Source: Archangium sp. (lineage in GTDB: Bacteria; Myxococcota; Myxococcia; Myxococcales; Myxococcaceae). Taken from it: a DNA stretch of 64,000 nucleotides. Position 1 is the stretch's first letter; each line of letters starts with the position of its first letter. The translations under genes were made by a program, and so were the position numbers. Below the pieces are notes generated by a model that saw only the letters and a list, made by a program, of their open reading frames with translations, was not told where the DNA came from and searched no databases. The stretch spans positions 62,001-126,000 of the forward strand of contig JALHMW010000008.1 of assembly GCA_022843845.1 (NCBI GenBank), given 5' to 3'. Below are positions 1-11,600 of the stretch, piece after piece.

Positions 1-925
1 CGGCCTGCTCGAGGCGCTGAAGAAGCGGAGCTGGACCAATCGGCCGGTGTTCCTGCTCCCTGGCAACCACGACCCCATCGAGCCCGACTCGGTGTGGCTC
101 GACGCGCGCTTCCGCAAGAACCTGCCTGAGGGCGTGCACGTCGTCGAAGCAGCAAAGGAGTATCCGCTCGCGAACGGCTGTGTGCTCTGGGCCGTGCCGT
201 GTGAATCGAGGGCCGGACAGCTCGATCCGACGTCGCGTATTCCGAAACGCGCGCCCGGCGATGAACGGGTGCGGGTCGGCCTCGTGCACGGCAGCACGTT
301 CGACGCGCCCAACGCACAGACGAACTTCCCGATCGCGCGCGACGCGGTGCTCGAGCGCGGCCTCGACTACCTCGCGATCGGTGACACGCACGGGTTCCGC
401 TTCATTCCTCCGGAGCGGAAGCAGCCGCCGACGATCTATCCAGGCGCTCCCGAGGCGACGGCGTTCGACGAGAAGGACCCCGGCTCGGTGGCGGTCGTCT
501 TCATCACCCGGCAGCGGCGCGCGATGGTGAACCAGCGCCGGGTCGCGACGTGGGACTGGGAAGAGGTGTCGGTGACGACGATCGCTGAGCTGCGGCAGCT
601 GGCGACCCGGCAGGATCTCAAGTCGCGCGTGCTCCGGCTGCATGTCGACCTGCGGCTCCCGGCGCCTGAACTCGACGAGGCGGAGCAGCTGCTCGAGCGG
701 CTCGCTGGCACCGAGGCGAGGCACGGCGCAGTCGGGGTGCTCGATCTCCAGCGGCACTGCCTCGAACTCGACGTCTCGAACGTCGAAGCGTGGAGCCGCG
801 CGTTGCCCTCCGTTCTTCAGGCGACGGTGACGAAGCTGCGGACCGCTGCTGAAGATCCGCTCCGCCGCCCGGCCGCGCAGCGCGCGTTGTTTCATCTGTT
901 CCGCAGCACCCGGAAGGCGTCCTGA
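1..925 (+). CDS. SbcD/Mre11-like metallophosphoesterase, 3' part
   Basis: The reading frame is open from the window edge, so the start and the first metal-binding motifs lie upstream. The visible part opens with a GNHDP motif (residues GNH at about 62-70), the phosphoesterase metal site, followed by a histidine-rich region (VGLVHGSTFD, then AIGDTHG) that fits the later metal ligands. The roughly 120 C-terminal residues resemble the capping region of DNA-repair exonucleases of the SbcD type. The next gene starts 3 bases after the stop and encodes an SbcC-like ATPase, which is the usual partner. Together they would process DNA ends or hairpins. The family call is firm; whether it is true SbcD or a YhaO/YhaN-like variant is not settled. 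Confidence 0.8.
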   Translation, partial: GLLEALKKRSWTNRPVFLLPGNHDPIEPDSVWLDARFRKNLPEGVHVVEAAKEYPLANGCVLWAVPCESRAGQLDPTSRIPKRAPGDERVRVGLVHGSTFDAPNAQTNFPIARDAVLERGLDYLAIGDTHGFRFIPPERKQPPTIYPGAPEATAFDEKDPGSVAVVFITRQRRAMVNQRRVATWDWEEVSVTTIAELRQLATRQDLKSRVLRLHVDLRLPAPELDEAEQLLERLAGTEARHGAVGVLDLQRHCLELDVSNVEAWSRALPSVLQATVTKLRTAAEDPLRRPAAQRALFHLFRSTRKAS

Positions 926-928
926 CGC

Positions 929-3900
929 ATGCGTTTCGTTGATCTCGAGGTGACGGCCTTTCAGGCAATCGCTTCCGCCCGGGTGGAGTTCGCGCCGGGC
1001 CTCAACGTGCTCTACGGCCCGAACGATCTCGGCAAATCGACGCTGGTGACGGCGCTCCGTGCCGCGCTGCTGATTCCCGCGAAGTCGAGCGAGGGCAACG
1101 CGTTCAGGCCGTGGTTCCGCGACGCGATTCCGCGCGTGGTGCTCACCTTCGAAGCTGACGACGGCCGGTTCTGGCGCGTCACCAAGGAGTTCGGAGACGG
1201 CAGCGCCGAGCTCAAGTCGTCGAAGGACGGCACGAACTTCACGATGGAAGCCAAGGCGCGCGAGGTCGACGCGAAGCTCCGGTCGCTGCTCGAGTGGGGT
1301 GTGCCGTCGCCTGGAGGAAAGAGCGGTCCGCGCGGCGCGCCTGACTCGTTCCTCGTCAACGCGCTGCTCGCCGGGCAGGCCGAGGTCGAGACGATTCTCG
1401 GGAAGAGTCTTGAGGGTGACCTGGCTGACACCGGCAAGGTTCGGCTGACGCGCGCCCTCTCGGCCCTCGCGCAGGATCCGCTCTTCAAGAAGGTGCTGCA
1501 GACCGCGCAGGCCGAGGTCGACGCGTTCTTCACGACGACAGGTCGAAAGAAGTCCGGTGCGAAGTCGCGCTTCACGGTCGTCGGCGAACGGGTGAAGGCG
1601 TTGCAAGACGAGCTGGCGCACGTTCGAACGCAGCTCGAACAGTCGGCTTCGACTGAGGCCATGGTGAACGAGCTGCGAGAGCGCTCCGAGGCGGCGCACA
1701 GCCGTGAGCGTGAGGCGCTCTCGCTCGTCGAGGTCTCGCGTCGCGGTGTGGAGCAGTCGCGTGCGCGTGTCGCTGCCGAAGCGAAGGTGCACGAGGCACG
1801 CGTCAGGCTCCAGAAGATCGATGAGGTGCTCGCGCGAGGTGCGGCCCTCGCAAGGGAGCTGAAGCAGCTCGAGCTGGCCTCCGCGCATGACGAGGCCGCG
1901 AAGACGAAGGCCGAAGCGCTGGCGACGGAGTGCGCCAACGCCGTGAGGGCGGCCGAAGAGGCGCTCCAGCGGGTGAGTAGCGAGGCTGGCGCTCGGGAGC
2001 GGGAACTCAAGCGCGCGACGCTCTCGAGTCGACTGTCAGAACTCGGCGCGACGATCGCCCGCCTCGAGGCGCAACGCGACAAGGCGCTCGCCGCCGCCGA
2101 ACGACGCAAGACGCTCGACGCCGCGAACGCCGAGCACCTCGCGCTCACGAAGGAACTCGCGGCGCTCGACGCGAAGTTCGCGGGAGCGCAGCAGAGCGCA
2201 GACCTGGCGCACTCCATCCTCGACTACGGGCGCTGGCGTGATGCGGTCCGTGGCTCCGAGCGGGTGATCCAGTCTCGACGTGAAGCGACCGAACTCGAGA
2301 ACAAGGCGAAGGCGCTGCTCGAGAAGGTCTCCGCGAATGAGGTGGTCCTCGGAAAAGCCGAACGCGCCATCCTCGACACGTTCCCATCGTCCGCAGAGAT
2401 CTCGAAGCTCGCGACCCTCGAGCAGGATCTCAAGCTCGCCGAAGCGCGCATCGGTGGCGGCCTCACCGTCGCGGTCCGGCCGAGAGACGAACTCCGGCTG
2501 CACCTCGAGATCGACGACGAGGCGCCCATCGACGAAGTGGCCCGCGCTGACAAGGAGCGGACCTTCGAGGCGGAGCGAAAGCTGGCGCTGACGATCGGTC
2601 AGATGGTCGAGATCGAGGTCACCGCCGGCTCGAAGCAGGATCGCCAGACGCGCGACGCGCTCTCGAAGCGGTGGCGGACCGAGTCGCGAGAACTCTTCGC
2701 GCGCGCCGAGGTGAACTCGGTCGTGGCGCTGCAGGCCCGGCAGCAGGAACTCGAACGGGAACGCGACGCGCTGAAAGTCCTGCGAACCGAGACCGATCGA
2801 TTGAAGGCCGACGCCGCGAGCGCTTCGCAGCAGGCGCAGTTGCTCCTGCGAGACGTCACCAGTGGCGTGTCGGCGGAAGAACTCCAGCGGCGGCGCGACC
2901 GGATTCCCGAGGCGCAGCTGGCTTTGCTCGCGAAGGCGTTCGAGTCGATGGGCGCCGAGTGGGAGAGCGAAGCCGAGTCGCTCGAGGCTGGCGCGAAGAA
3001 GGAGCTCGCCGCGCTGAACGAGTCGGTCTCGAAGAAGCGCGGACTCCTGGCTGCTGCCGAGGAACGCCGGAAGGCCTCGATGCCGGCGAAAGACGAGCCG
3101 ACCGAAGCCACGCTGCAGGCAACCCAGAAGGAACTCGCGAGCTGCGCCACTGAGCGTTCGACGGTCGAAGCGGCGCTGAAGGCACTCGAAGCCGAGCAGG
3201 GGGCCGAGGTGAAGTCGGCCCAACGCGCGCTCGATGAGACCAAGCAGAAGGCGCTCGCGGCCGAGCAGGCGAAGAGCGCTGCGACGAAGCAGCTCGAGCT
3301 CAGTCGTGCGTCACTGAATGAGAAGCGCGGTCAGGTCTCTGCGCAGCAGGCCGAGGCCGATCGGCTCGATCGCCCCGGAGCGCAGCGTGCGTTCGATGAG
3401 GCGCAGGCCGTTCTGAAGCCGTTGCTCTCGACGCCGCTCGTGACGCCCGAACAGCTCGCCGAGACCGAGCGGATTCTCGCCGCGATTCACGCCGAGACCG
3501 TCGAGGCCGACGCTGAGTTCAACAAGGCCGATGGTGCGCTCTCGAAGGTGGGCGGGCCGCAGGTCCGTGAACAGGTGCAGAACCTCGAAGAAGCGCTCGC
3601 GGCCGCTCGGGCCCAGGAGGCCGAAGTCGAGCTCGACGCCGAGTCGTGGAGGCTGCTGCAGGAGACCCTCCGAGAAGCCGAGAACGCCGAGGGCGGTCAC
3701 CTGGGCCGCGCGCTCTCGGGCCCGGTCGCCGAGCAGTTTCAGGAGCTCACTCGCGGTCGGTACGGTGCCGTTGAGCTCGGGCCTGGGCTCACGACTGCGT
3801 CCATCACTGCGAGCGGTGCGTCCACCGATGGCACCGAGGTGCTGAAAGCACTCTCGGTCGGAACGCGCGATCAGCTCGCCAGCCTCGTCCGCGTCGCCAT

Positions 3901-4156
3901 CGCCCGGCAGCTCAAGTCGGCCCTGGTGCTCGACGATCACCTCGTTCACACCGACGCCGCCCGCATGGGCTGGTTCGTCGACGTCTTGCGAAAGACCGCC
4001 TTGGACGCCCAGGTGCTCGTCTTCACCTGCCGGCCGCTCGACTACGTCACCGCCGATGTCCTTCCAGGCGAGGTGACGAAGGATCTGGCCGGCGGCAGCC
4101 TGCGGCTCGTCGATCTCGGGCGCTCCATCGAAGGCTGGCCGGAGCGAAACCGGTAA
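929..4156 (+). CDS. SbcC/RecN-like coiled-coil ATPase
   Basis: Protein of 1075 residues. The N-terminus has a Walker A loop GPNDLGKST at about residues 31-39 after a short beta-rich start. The middle, about residues 180-900, is highly charged and Glu/Ala/Lys/Arg-rich, as expected for a long antiparallel coiled coil. The C-terminus has an ABC signature-like LSVGTRDQL near 965 and a Walker B-like strand ALVLDDH near 990. This is the SMC/Rad50 arrangement. It starts 3 bases after the SbcD-like gene, so the two form an operon and probably one complex. No clear CxxC zinc hook is seen in the middle. That makes it more like the YhaN type of AAA ATPase than classical Rad50/SbcC. Confidence 0.85.
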   Translation: MRFVDLEVTAFQAIASARVEFAPGLNVLYGPNDLGKSTLVTALRAALLIPAKSSEGNAFRPWFRDAIPRVVLTFEADDGRFWRVTKEFGDGSAELKSSKDGTNFTMEAKAREVDAKLRSLLEWGVPSPGGKSGPRGAPDSFLVNALLAGQAEVETILGKSLEGDLADTGKVRLTRALSALAQDPLFKKVLQTAQAEVDAFFTTTGRKKSGAKSRFTVVGERVKALQDELAHVRTQLEQSASTEAMVNELRERSEAAHSREREALSLVEVSRRGVEQSRARVAAEAKVHEARVRLQKIDEVLARGAALARELKQLELASAHDEAAKTKAEALATECANAVRAAEEALQRVSSEAGARERELKRATLSSRLSELGATIARLEAQRDKALAAAERRKTLDAANAEHLALTKELAALDAKFAGAQQSADLAHSILDYGRWRDAVRGSERVIQSRREATELENKAKALLEKVSANEVVLGKAERAILDTFPSSAEISKLATLEQDLKLAEARIGGGLTVAVRPRDELRLHLEIDDEAPIDEVARADKERTFEAERKLALTIGQMVEIEVTAGSKQDRQTRDALSKRWRTESRELFARAEVNSVVALQARQQELERERDALKVLRTETDRLKADAASASQQAQLLLRDVTSGVSAEELQRRRDRIPEAQLALLAKAFESMGAEWESEAESLEAGAKKELAALNESVSKKRGLLAAAEERRKASMPAKDEPTEATLQATQKELASCATERSTVEAALKALEAEQGAEVKSAQRALDETKQKALAAEQAKSAATKQLELSRASLNEKRGQVSAQQAEADRLDRPGAQRAFDEAQAVLKPLLSTPLVTPEQLAETERILAAIHAETVEADAEFNKADGALSKVGGPQVREQVQNLEEALAAARAQEAEVELDAESWRLLQETLREAENAEGGHLGRALSGPVAEQFQELTRGRYGAVELGPGLTTASITASGASTDGTEVLKALSVGTRDQLASLVRVAIARQLKSALVLDDHLVHTDAARMGWFVDVLRKTALDAQVLVFTCRPLDYVTADVLPGEVTKDLAGGSLRLVDLGRSIEGWPERNR

Positions 4157-4209
4157 CGCGTCGAAAGCAGGCCGTCAGTCAGGCGTGTCGATTGGCGTCG
4201 TCGAACCTG

Positions 4210-4237
4210 TTGACAGTCGTGCGGCCCTCACATAGTT
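4210..4237 (+). promoter_or_regulatory. Sigma-70-like promoter of tRNA-Glu
   Basis: A perfect TTGACA lies at 4210-4215. A CATAGT hexamer at 4231-4236 (4 of 6 matches to TATAAT) follows at 15-base spacing. The predicted start of transcription falls about 12-15 bases before the tRNA. No other gene start lies close downstream. Confidence 0.45.
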
Positions 4238-4256
4238 CCGCCCGGCTTTTGCAGTT

Positions 4257-4329
4257 GGCCCTGTCGTCTAGTGGCCTAGGACGGAGCCCTCTCACGGCTT
4301 AAACCCGGGTTCGAATCCCGGCAGGGTCA
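4257..4329 (+). tRNA. tRNA-Glu (anticodon CTC)
   Basis: The cloverleaf folds fully: acceptor stem GGCCCTG with CAGGGTC (one G-U pair), anticodon stem GAGCC/GGCTT around the loop CTCTCAC, and T arm CCGGG-TTCGAAT-CCCGG. The anticodon is CTC, reading GAG. The 3' CCA is not encoded. A second Glu tRNA with anticodon TTC lies at 30997-31069. Confidence 0.96.
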
Positions 4330-4356
4330 CAAAGCCTGGACGTCCCCAGGTACGAA

Positions 4357-4383
4357 GGCCCCGAGGGAAACCTCGGGGCCTTT
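4357..4383 (+). terminator. Intrinsic terminator after tRNA-Glu
   Basis: A perfect 10-bp stem, GGCCCCGAGG with CCTCGGGGCC, closes on a GAAA tetraloop and is followed by TTTGT. Two more A-T pairs extend the base of the stem. It lies 27 bases past the tRNA and before the next gene. Confidence 0.8.
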
Positions 4384-4439
4384 GTCGTATCCACCAGCCC
4401 ACGTCGCAATCGGCCGTTCCGGCTATCGTCCCGCTCTCG

Positions 4440-5282
4440 ATGGCCGACACCCGCACCAGACCCCAGCGCATCGACGGTGACGCCGAGGTGCAGGATCTCG
4501 CGCCGGTCGATCTCGACGCATCGGCGCACCGCCTCGACACGTTTCCCGAGATTCTGCAGGCCCTCAACGCCGTGCCCGATTCGGCGCGCCCCGACATCGC
4601 CACGCGCCTCAACGACGTGCTCATCGCGATGCGCGAGCCAGGGGACGAGAGCGAAGAGGCCGAGCTGGTGATGGAGGCGCTCTCGTCGAAGGAGCTTCAC
4701 GACGTCATCGACACCCGTGGCCGCAGCTGTCGCAAAGAGGCCGTGCAGACGATGATGGCGTGCGGGTTTCCCCACGCGCTGATGCTCGACCCCGATGACA
4801 TGGCCTTCGCGCGGAGCTTCGTCCAGGTGAGAAAGGCGCCGTCAGCCACGAGTTCTCAAGAGAACACCATCGACGACGACGCCCTCGAGCCCTGGGAATC
4901 CGGCATGCGGGGAAACCGTCGGCTCGGGGCTGCCGTGATGAGCGCGCTCCAGATTTTCTCGGCCATTCTGTCGCTGATTGAGGTGCCCGGTGCCATGGCG
5001 CTCGCCGCTGTGGGGTTGTCTTTTGTCGGCTTGTTCGCAGCCTCCGCGCTCGCGTTCAGCCGGCCCCGCGACTTCAACATCGCCACCTTCGGAGCGTTCG
5101 CCACGATCCTGGCCCTGGTCGGCTTCATCGTCGCGCTCGCCGCCAAGTCATGGCTGATCGCCATCGCTCCGATTGGCGTCGCGGTCGGGCTCTACGTCTC
5201 GATCGCGGCGCTCTATGAAGAGCTCACTGACCCTCCGAGTCCCGACGAGAGCGGCAGCTTCTGGGACGTCAACGGGTTCTGA
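4440..5282 (+). CDS. Hypothetical protein with C-terminal membrane domain
   Basis: Protein of 280 residues, not recognised as a named family. Residues 1-155 are soluble and acidic, with helices that could form a small repeat domain (for example around TFPEILQALNAVPDSARP). The segment at about 155-270 carries four hydrophobic stretches long enough to cross the membrane. The final residues are acidic again. The ATG at 4440 is the first start after the tRNA terminator. A small cysteine-rich gene follows 14 bases after the stop, so the two may be co-transcribed. No function can be assigned. Confidence 0.75.
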   Translation: MADTRTRPQRIDGDAEVQDLAPVDLDASAHRLDTFPEILQALNAVPDSARPDIATRLNDVLIAMREPGDESEEAELVMEALSSKELHDVIDTRGRSCRKEAVQTMMACGFPHALMLDPDDMAFARSFVQVRKAPSATSSQENTIDDDALEPWESGMRGNRRLGAAVMSALQIFSAILSLIEVPGAMALAAVGLSFVGLFAASALAFSRPRDFNIATFGAFATILALVGFIVALAAKSWLIAIAPIGVAVGLYVSIAALYEELTDPPSPDESGSFWDVNGF

Positions 5283-5296
5283 GCGAGGACTCGGCG

Positions 5297-5512
5297 GTGA
5301 CGACTCCCAATCCGAAGACGTGCCCACTGTGCGGCGAGCCCAATTCGTGCGGCATGGCGGCCGGAGAACAGGCCTGCTGGTGCTTCGCTGTGACGATGGA
5401 TCCCGACGCGCTCGCCCGCATTCCCGAGGCCGCGAAGGGCAAGGCGTGCGTGTGCCAGCGGTGTGGCGTGAAGGCAGCGCTCCCCGAAGCGCCAAAGCCC
5501 GAGAAACAGTGA
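5297..5512 (+). CDS. Small cysteine-rich CWC-type protein
   Basis: Protein of 71 residues from a GTG start. It has two cysteine clusters, CPLCGEPNSCG near the N-terminus and CVCQRCG near residue 52, with a central QACWCF motif that gives the family its CWC name. The paired CxxC units suggest a small metal-binding (probably zinc) fold. Proteins of this family are widespread and have no established role. It follows the membrane-protein gene closely and ends 99 bases before the PUFA synthase operon. Confidence 0.75.
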   Translation: MTTPNPKTCPLCGEPNSCGMAAGEQACWCFAVTMDPDALARIPEAAKGKACVCQRCGVKAALPEAPKPEKQ

Positions 5513-5611
5513 CTGGATCGGCTGCAATTCCCCGCGAGGAAACGCTGCCGCGCATTGTGACTGCAGGGGTCGACTGTTAGAGCAAACGCTCTGCTTTCGG
5601 GAGCCCCCGCC

Positions 5612-8600
5612 GTGACTCGTCCCAGCCTCGCTGCGCATTCTCTTGGAGCCTTCACCCCCGGTGACTTCACGCCCCGGACGGGCCCGGACGCCTTCAAGCA
5701 ACTCCTCGCGCAGGTGGGCTCGCCGGTCAGCATCGTCGACGCCGGTGGCCGGCCCGCGATCGCTCGTGGCGGCGTGGCGTCGATCGGCCCGGTTCCGTCC
5801 GAAGGGCAGCTCCCGTTGCTCGGTCACGCGCCAGCGCTGACGCCCGATCGACTTGGTGATCGATCGTTCTGCGAGACGTACGGAATCGACGCGGCGCTCA
5901 TCGCTGGAGAGATGGCGAACGGCATCGCGTCGGAGGCGCTGGTCGAGGCCGTCGCGCGTGCCGGGTTTCTCGGAGTCTTCGGGGCTGCAGGGCTGTCACA
6001 CGCTCGCGTCACCGCGGCCATCGATCGACTGTCGAGCTCGCTGAAGGACACGCCGTGGGGCATCAACCTCATCCACTCGCCTGACGATCAGAAGCTCGAG
6101 GCGGCGCTGGTGGAGCTGTTCCTGTCGCGAGGGCTGCGCATCGTGAGCGCGTCGGCATACCTCGATCTCACCTTGCCGGTCGTGAAGTGGCGCGTGGCCG
6201 GAATTCACCGTGCGGCCGATGGCTCGATCGTCGTTCCGAATCGGCTGATCGCGAAGATCTCGCGCGTCGAGGTGGCCCGGAAGTTCCTCGAGCCCGCGCC
6301 GGAGCGCTTCCTCTCGGAGCTCGTTGCCTCAGGCGCCATCACCCGCGAACAGGCCGAGCTGGCCGCGCAGGTGCCGATGGCTGACGACGTGACGGCCGAG
6401 GCAGACTCGGGCGGGCACACCGACAATCGGCCGCTGGTGCTGTTGCTCCCCGCGATTCAGGCGCTGCGCGACGAGGTGTCGTCGGCTCGAGGGTACGCCG
6501 TTCGTCCGCGCGTCGGAGCTGCAGGTGGCATCGCGACGCCGGCGTCGGTCGCGTCAGCGTTCTCGATGGGCGCGGCGTACGTCGTGACGGGATCGATCAA
6601 CCAGGCGACGCGAGAAGCGGGCACCTCCGACGCCGTGCGCGAGCTGTTGGCGCAGGCGGGGCCGACCGACGTGGCGATGGCTCCCGCCGCCGACATGTTC
6701 GAGATGGGCGTGAAGGTGCAGGTGCTCACGCGCGGCACGCTCTTCGCGGTTCGCGCGCAGCGGCTGTACGAGCTGTACCGGGCGCACGAGAGCATCGCGG
6801 CGTTGCCTGTCGCCATTCGTGCGGAGCTCGAGTCGAAGTATTTTCGCACGACGCTCGAGGAGGCCTGGGCCGGCTGCGAGCGTTTCTTCTCCGAGCGAGA
6901 TCCCGCGCAGCTCGAGCGCGCGAAGAAGGACCCGAAGCACCAGCTCGCGTTGCTGTTCCGTGCGTACCTTGGTCAGGCCTCGCGCTGGGCGAACGATGGC
7001 GTGGCCGATCGCAAGCTCGACTTTCAGGTGTGGTGTGGCCCGGCGATGGGCGCGTTCAACGCGTGGGTGAAGGGCAGCCTGCTCGAGTCGTGGAGCGCGC
7101 GCGACGCGGTGACGATCTCGAAGAACCTGCTGGTCGGCGCGTGCGTGCTCACGCGAACTGCCGCGCTGCGGGCGCAAGGGGTCGTGCTCCCGGCGGACGT
7201 CGAGGCGTTCTCGCCGCGATCGATCGATGAGCTCTCGACGTTGACCCGTCGCGATGAACCCGTGCGGACGGCGACGCCGTCGGCGAAGACGCACACCACC
7301 GACGTCACCACCGGCCCTCGCCGCAAGGAGCCCATCGCCATCGTCGGCATCGGCGCGATGTTCCCGAAGGCCGAGAACGCGCAGGCGCTGTGGCGGCTGC
7401 TCCGCACGGGGCAGGACGCCGTCGGTGACGTGCCCGCGACGCACTTCTCGGTCGCCGACTACTTCGACGCCGATCAGAAGGCGCCGGACATGACGTACGC
7501 GAAGCGCGGCGCGTTCCTCTCGTCGACGCCCTTCGATCCGACCGAGTTCGGCATTCCGCCCTCCATCCTCGAGGCGACTGATACCTCGCAGTTGCTCTCA
7601 CTCGTCGTCGCGAAGATGGCGCTCGACGACGCGGGCTACCCTGACGATGGCGGGTGGGATCGTTCGCGCACCAGCGTGCTGCTCGGCGTGACCGGCACGC
7701 AGGAACTCGTGATCTCGCTCGGCGCGCGGCTCGGGCACCCGCACTGGAAGAAGGCGCTCAAGGACGCAGGCGTCGACGAGACCACCGCGAAGGACGTCGT
7801 CGATCGTATCGGCGCCTCGTACGTCGGCTGGCAGGAGAACTCGTTCCCCGGGCTGCTCGGCAACGTCGTCGCCGGCCGCATCGCGAACCGCTTCGATCTC
7901 GGCGGCACCAACTGTGTCGTCGACGCGGCGTGCGCGAGCTCGCTTGGCGCGCTCCACCTCGGCATCGCGGAGCTCGAGTCGGGCCGCACCGACATGGTGC
8001 TCACGGGAGGTGTCGACACGCTGAACGACATCTTCATGCACATGTGCTTCTCGAAGACGCCGGCGCTCTCGGCGACGGGAGACGCACGGCCGTTCTCGGA
8101 CAAGGCCGACGGCACGCTGCTCGGTGAAGGCATCGGCATGGTGGTGCTCAAGCGCCTGGCCGACGCGGAGCGTGATGGCGATCGCGTCTACGCGGTGATT
8201 CGCGGGCTCGGCACCTCGAGCGATGGACGCGCGAAGTCGATCTACGCGCCGCTGTCGAAGGGGCAGGCGAGGGCGCTCAAGGCGGCGTACCTGGACGCGA
8301 ACGTGCGGCCGCGCGACATCGCGCTGCTCGAGGCGCACGGCACGGGCACGAAGGCCGGAGACGCCGCCGAGTTCGAGGCGCTCCAGACCGTCTACCGCGA
8401 AGACTCGAGCGATCCGCAGTGGTGCGTGCTCGGCTCCGTGAAGTCGCAGGTGGGCCACACCAAGGCAGCTGCAGGTGCGGCGGGGCTCATCAAGGCAGCG
8501 CTCGCGCTGCATCACCGCGTGCTTCCGCCGACGCTGAAGGTCGATCGCCCGAACCCTTCGCTCCAGCTCGCCGAAAGTCCTTTCGCGATCTCAGGTCTGG

Positions 8601-11600
8601 CGCGCCCGTGGTTGCCGTCAGCGCGTGGCCCGCGGCTCGCTGGCGTGAGCTCGTTCGGGTTCGGCGGCAGCAACTTCCACACGGTGCTCGAAGAGTACGG
8701 CGATCGTCGGCTTGCTCCGGCGTGGGACGGCTCAGTCGAGCTCGTCGCGTTGTCGGCGAAGGATCTGCCGTCGCTGACCGCCCGGTTGCAGGAGGCGATG
8801 AAGGCCGAGGGTCTGGCGTCGTTCGCGGCAGCGTCACGCGCGTCGTTCCGCGCTGATGATGCGCAGCGCCTGGTGATCGTGGTCGAGGCCGGAAAGACGC
8901 TCTCGGCGGTCGTGACTCCGGTGCTCGCGAAGGTGCAGGCCGGTCAGCCGTTCCAGTCGCCCGAGGGCCTGGCGTACGGGGTCGGCGCTCCAGCAGGAAA
9001 GCTCGCGTTCGTGTTCCCGGGTCAGGGCTCGCAACACGTCGACATGCTGCGCGAGCTCGCGTGCGTGTTCCCGGAAGTCCTCGAGTCCGTCGCGGCGATG
9101 CCCGACGTGGCGGCGCGCGTGTACCCGCTGCCGACGTTCGATGACGCGGAGCAGAAGCGTCGTGAAGGTGAGCTGACGAAGACGAACGTCGCGCAGCCCG
9201 CGATCGGTGCCGTGAGCCGTGGCCTGCTCCAGGTGCTCGCGCGCTTCGGGGTGAAGCCTGCGCTCGTCGCAGGCCACTCTTACGGCGAGTTGGTCGCGCT
9301 CCATGCGGCCGGTGTGCTGTCGAGTGCCGTGTTCGAGGCGGCGTCACGTCGACGCGGTGAGCTGATGGCTGGCGATGGCTCCGATCGCGGAACGATGCTG
9401 GCCGTGCTCGCGCCGATCGCCGATGTCGAGAAGCTGCTGAGCGACGAGAAGCTCGAGCTGGTGCTCGCCAATCGGAATGGTCCCGCGCAGGCGGTGCTGT
9501 CGGGTTCTCGCGCCGAGATCGATCGTGCCGAAGCAGCCTGCAAGGCGAAGGGCCTGCGTGCCACGCGCTTGAACGTCGGAGCTGCGTTCCACAGCCCGCT
9601 CGTGTCAGGCGCCGCAGCGGACTTCGAGAAGTCGCTCTCGTCGATGGAGTTTGGCGCCGCGAGCATTCCCGTCGTCGCGAACACGACCGCCGAGCCGTAC
9701 CCGGCCGACGCCACGGCTGCGCGCTCGCTGCTCGCGAATCAGCTGGCGCGTCCCGTGCGGTTCGATGGCGTGATCGAGAAGCTCCACTCGCTCGGCGCGC
9801 GCACCTTCCTCGAGGTCGGTCCGAAGACGGCGCTGACGGGCATGGTGAAGGCGATCCTCGGAGAGCGCACTCACGCCGCGATGGCGATCGACGGTCAGAC
9901 TCGCCGTGGCGCGATGTTCGAGTTCGCGATGGTGCTGGCGCGACTCTCGGCCGAGGGCCACGCAGCACGTTTGACCGAGTGGCAGAAGGTCGCGCCGCCG
10001 CCTCGCTTGGTCGCGAAGCCTGCGCGCAAGCCGAAAATGGTCGTCCCGCTCACCGGAGCGAACTACCGCTCGCCGGTGGCGCCGAAGCCGGCCGTCGCGG
10101 CGAAGCCGCTCAGCGTGCCGAAGAATGGAGTCTCAGTGAACGGGAAGAACGGGACGAACGGCGTGCACACGAGGCAGGTGCCGGTGGCGACGCCGCAGCC
10201 GACGTCAGACGCGCTCAGGCTGTACCAGGAGAACTTGCGCGCGCTGCAGGCGTTGCAGGAACAGACCGCGAAGGTGCATCAGCTCTTCCTCGAAGGGCAG
10301 TTGGCAGCACAGCAGAACGTCGCTGCGCTGTTGACGGGACAGACGGTTGCGCCGAGGGCGTACGTGACGATGCCCGCGCCCGTCGCGATGCCTGCGATCG
10401 CAGCGCCGGTCGCGATTCCAGCGTTTGCTGCACCGGTCGCGAACCCTGCGCTCGTGGCGGCGATCCCAGTGCCTGTCGTGAGCGCTCCGTCAGTGGCTCC
10501 GGTTGCCGCTGCGCCTGTCGATGTCGTGCCGCTCCTGATGCAGGTCGTCTCGGAGGCGACCGGCTACCCTATCGAGACGCTCGCGCTCGGCATGGATCTC
10601 GAGGCCGACCTCGGCATCGACTCGATCAAGCGCGTGGAAATCCTCTCGATGTTGTCGCGTCGGGTTCCTGGCGCGCCCTCGGTGAACCCCGAGAAGCTCG
10701 GGAGCCTGCGCACGCTGCAACAGGTCGCGGAGTTCGTCCGTGGCGCTGCGGTCGCGCCCGTTGCCGTCGTTGCGCCCGTCGCCGCAGGCCCCGCTGTCGA
10801 CACGCGGGCAACGTTGCTCGCGACGGTCTCGGAGCTCACCGGCTACCCGGTCGAGACGCTCTCGCTCGAGATGGATCTGGAAGCCGATCTCGGTATCGAC
10901 TCCATCAAGCGCGTCGAGATCCTCTCGCTGCTCTCTCGACGCATTCCGGGCGCTCCGTCGGTGAACCCGGAGAAGTTGTCCGGCCTCAAGACGCTCGCGC
11001 AGGTGCACGCGTTCATCTCGGAGTCGGTGCCGTCGGTTTCAGCGCCTGTTCCCACGGTCGTTCAGCCGAAGCCCGTCGCCACACAGGTCGACTTCGGCGG
11101 CGTACTGCTCTCGACGGTCTCCGAGCTGACTGGGTACCCGGTGGAGACGTTGACCCTGTCGATGGATCTCGAGGCCGACCTCGGCATCGATTCGATCAAG
11201 CGCGTCGAGATTCTCTCGTTGTTGTCGCGCCGCATTCCGAACGCGCCGTCCGTCGATCCCGAGAAGCTGTCGGGCCTGCGCACGCTGGAGCAGGTGCTGC
11301 GTTTCGTCAGCGGCGCTCAAGCTGTCGTCCCTGTTCCGGCCGCGAAGCCGCAGCTTGTCGCCGCGCCCATCATCGTATCGTCGGAAGTCACGAGGCGCGT
11401 GGTCGTCCCCGTGCGAGCCAAGCCGTCGTCGGCTGCTCCCGTGAAGCTGGCGGCTGGTCGCGTCGTGATCTCGGGTGCCGATGAAGACCTCGGCAGAGCG
11501 CTCGTTCGCGTTTTCGAGCGAGTCGGTCAGCCCTGCGAACTGCTCTCGCCCGGCGCCGCGCTCTCCGGCTCCGTGGCTGGACTGGTCCTGACGGCCCCAC

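Noticed and set aside
5555-5592. Promoter (TTGTGA with TAGAGC) and AGAGC-AAAC-GCTCT inverted repeat before the PUFA synthase gene
   Set aside because: The -10 match is poor and a 5-bp inverted repeat is expected by chance; noted only as a place to look for the operon promoter or an operator.
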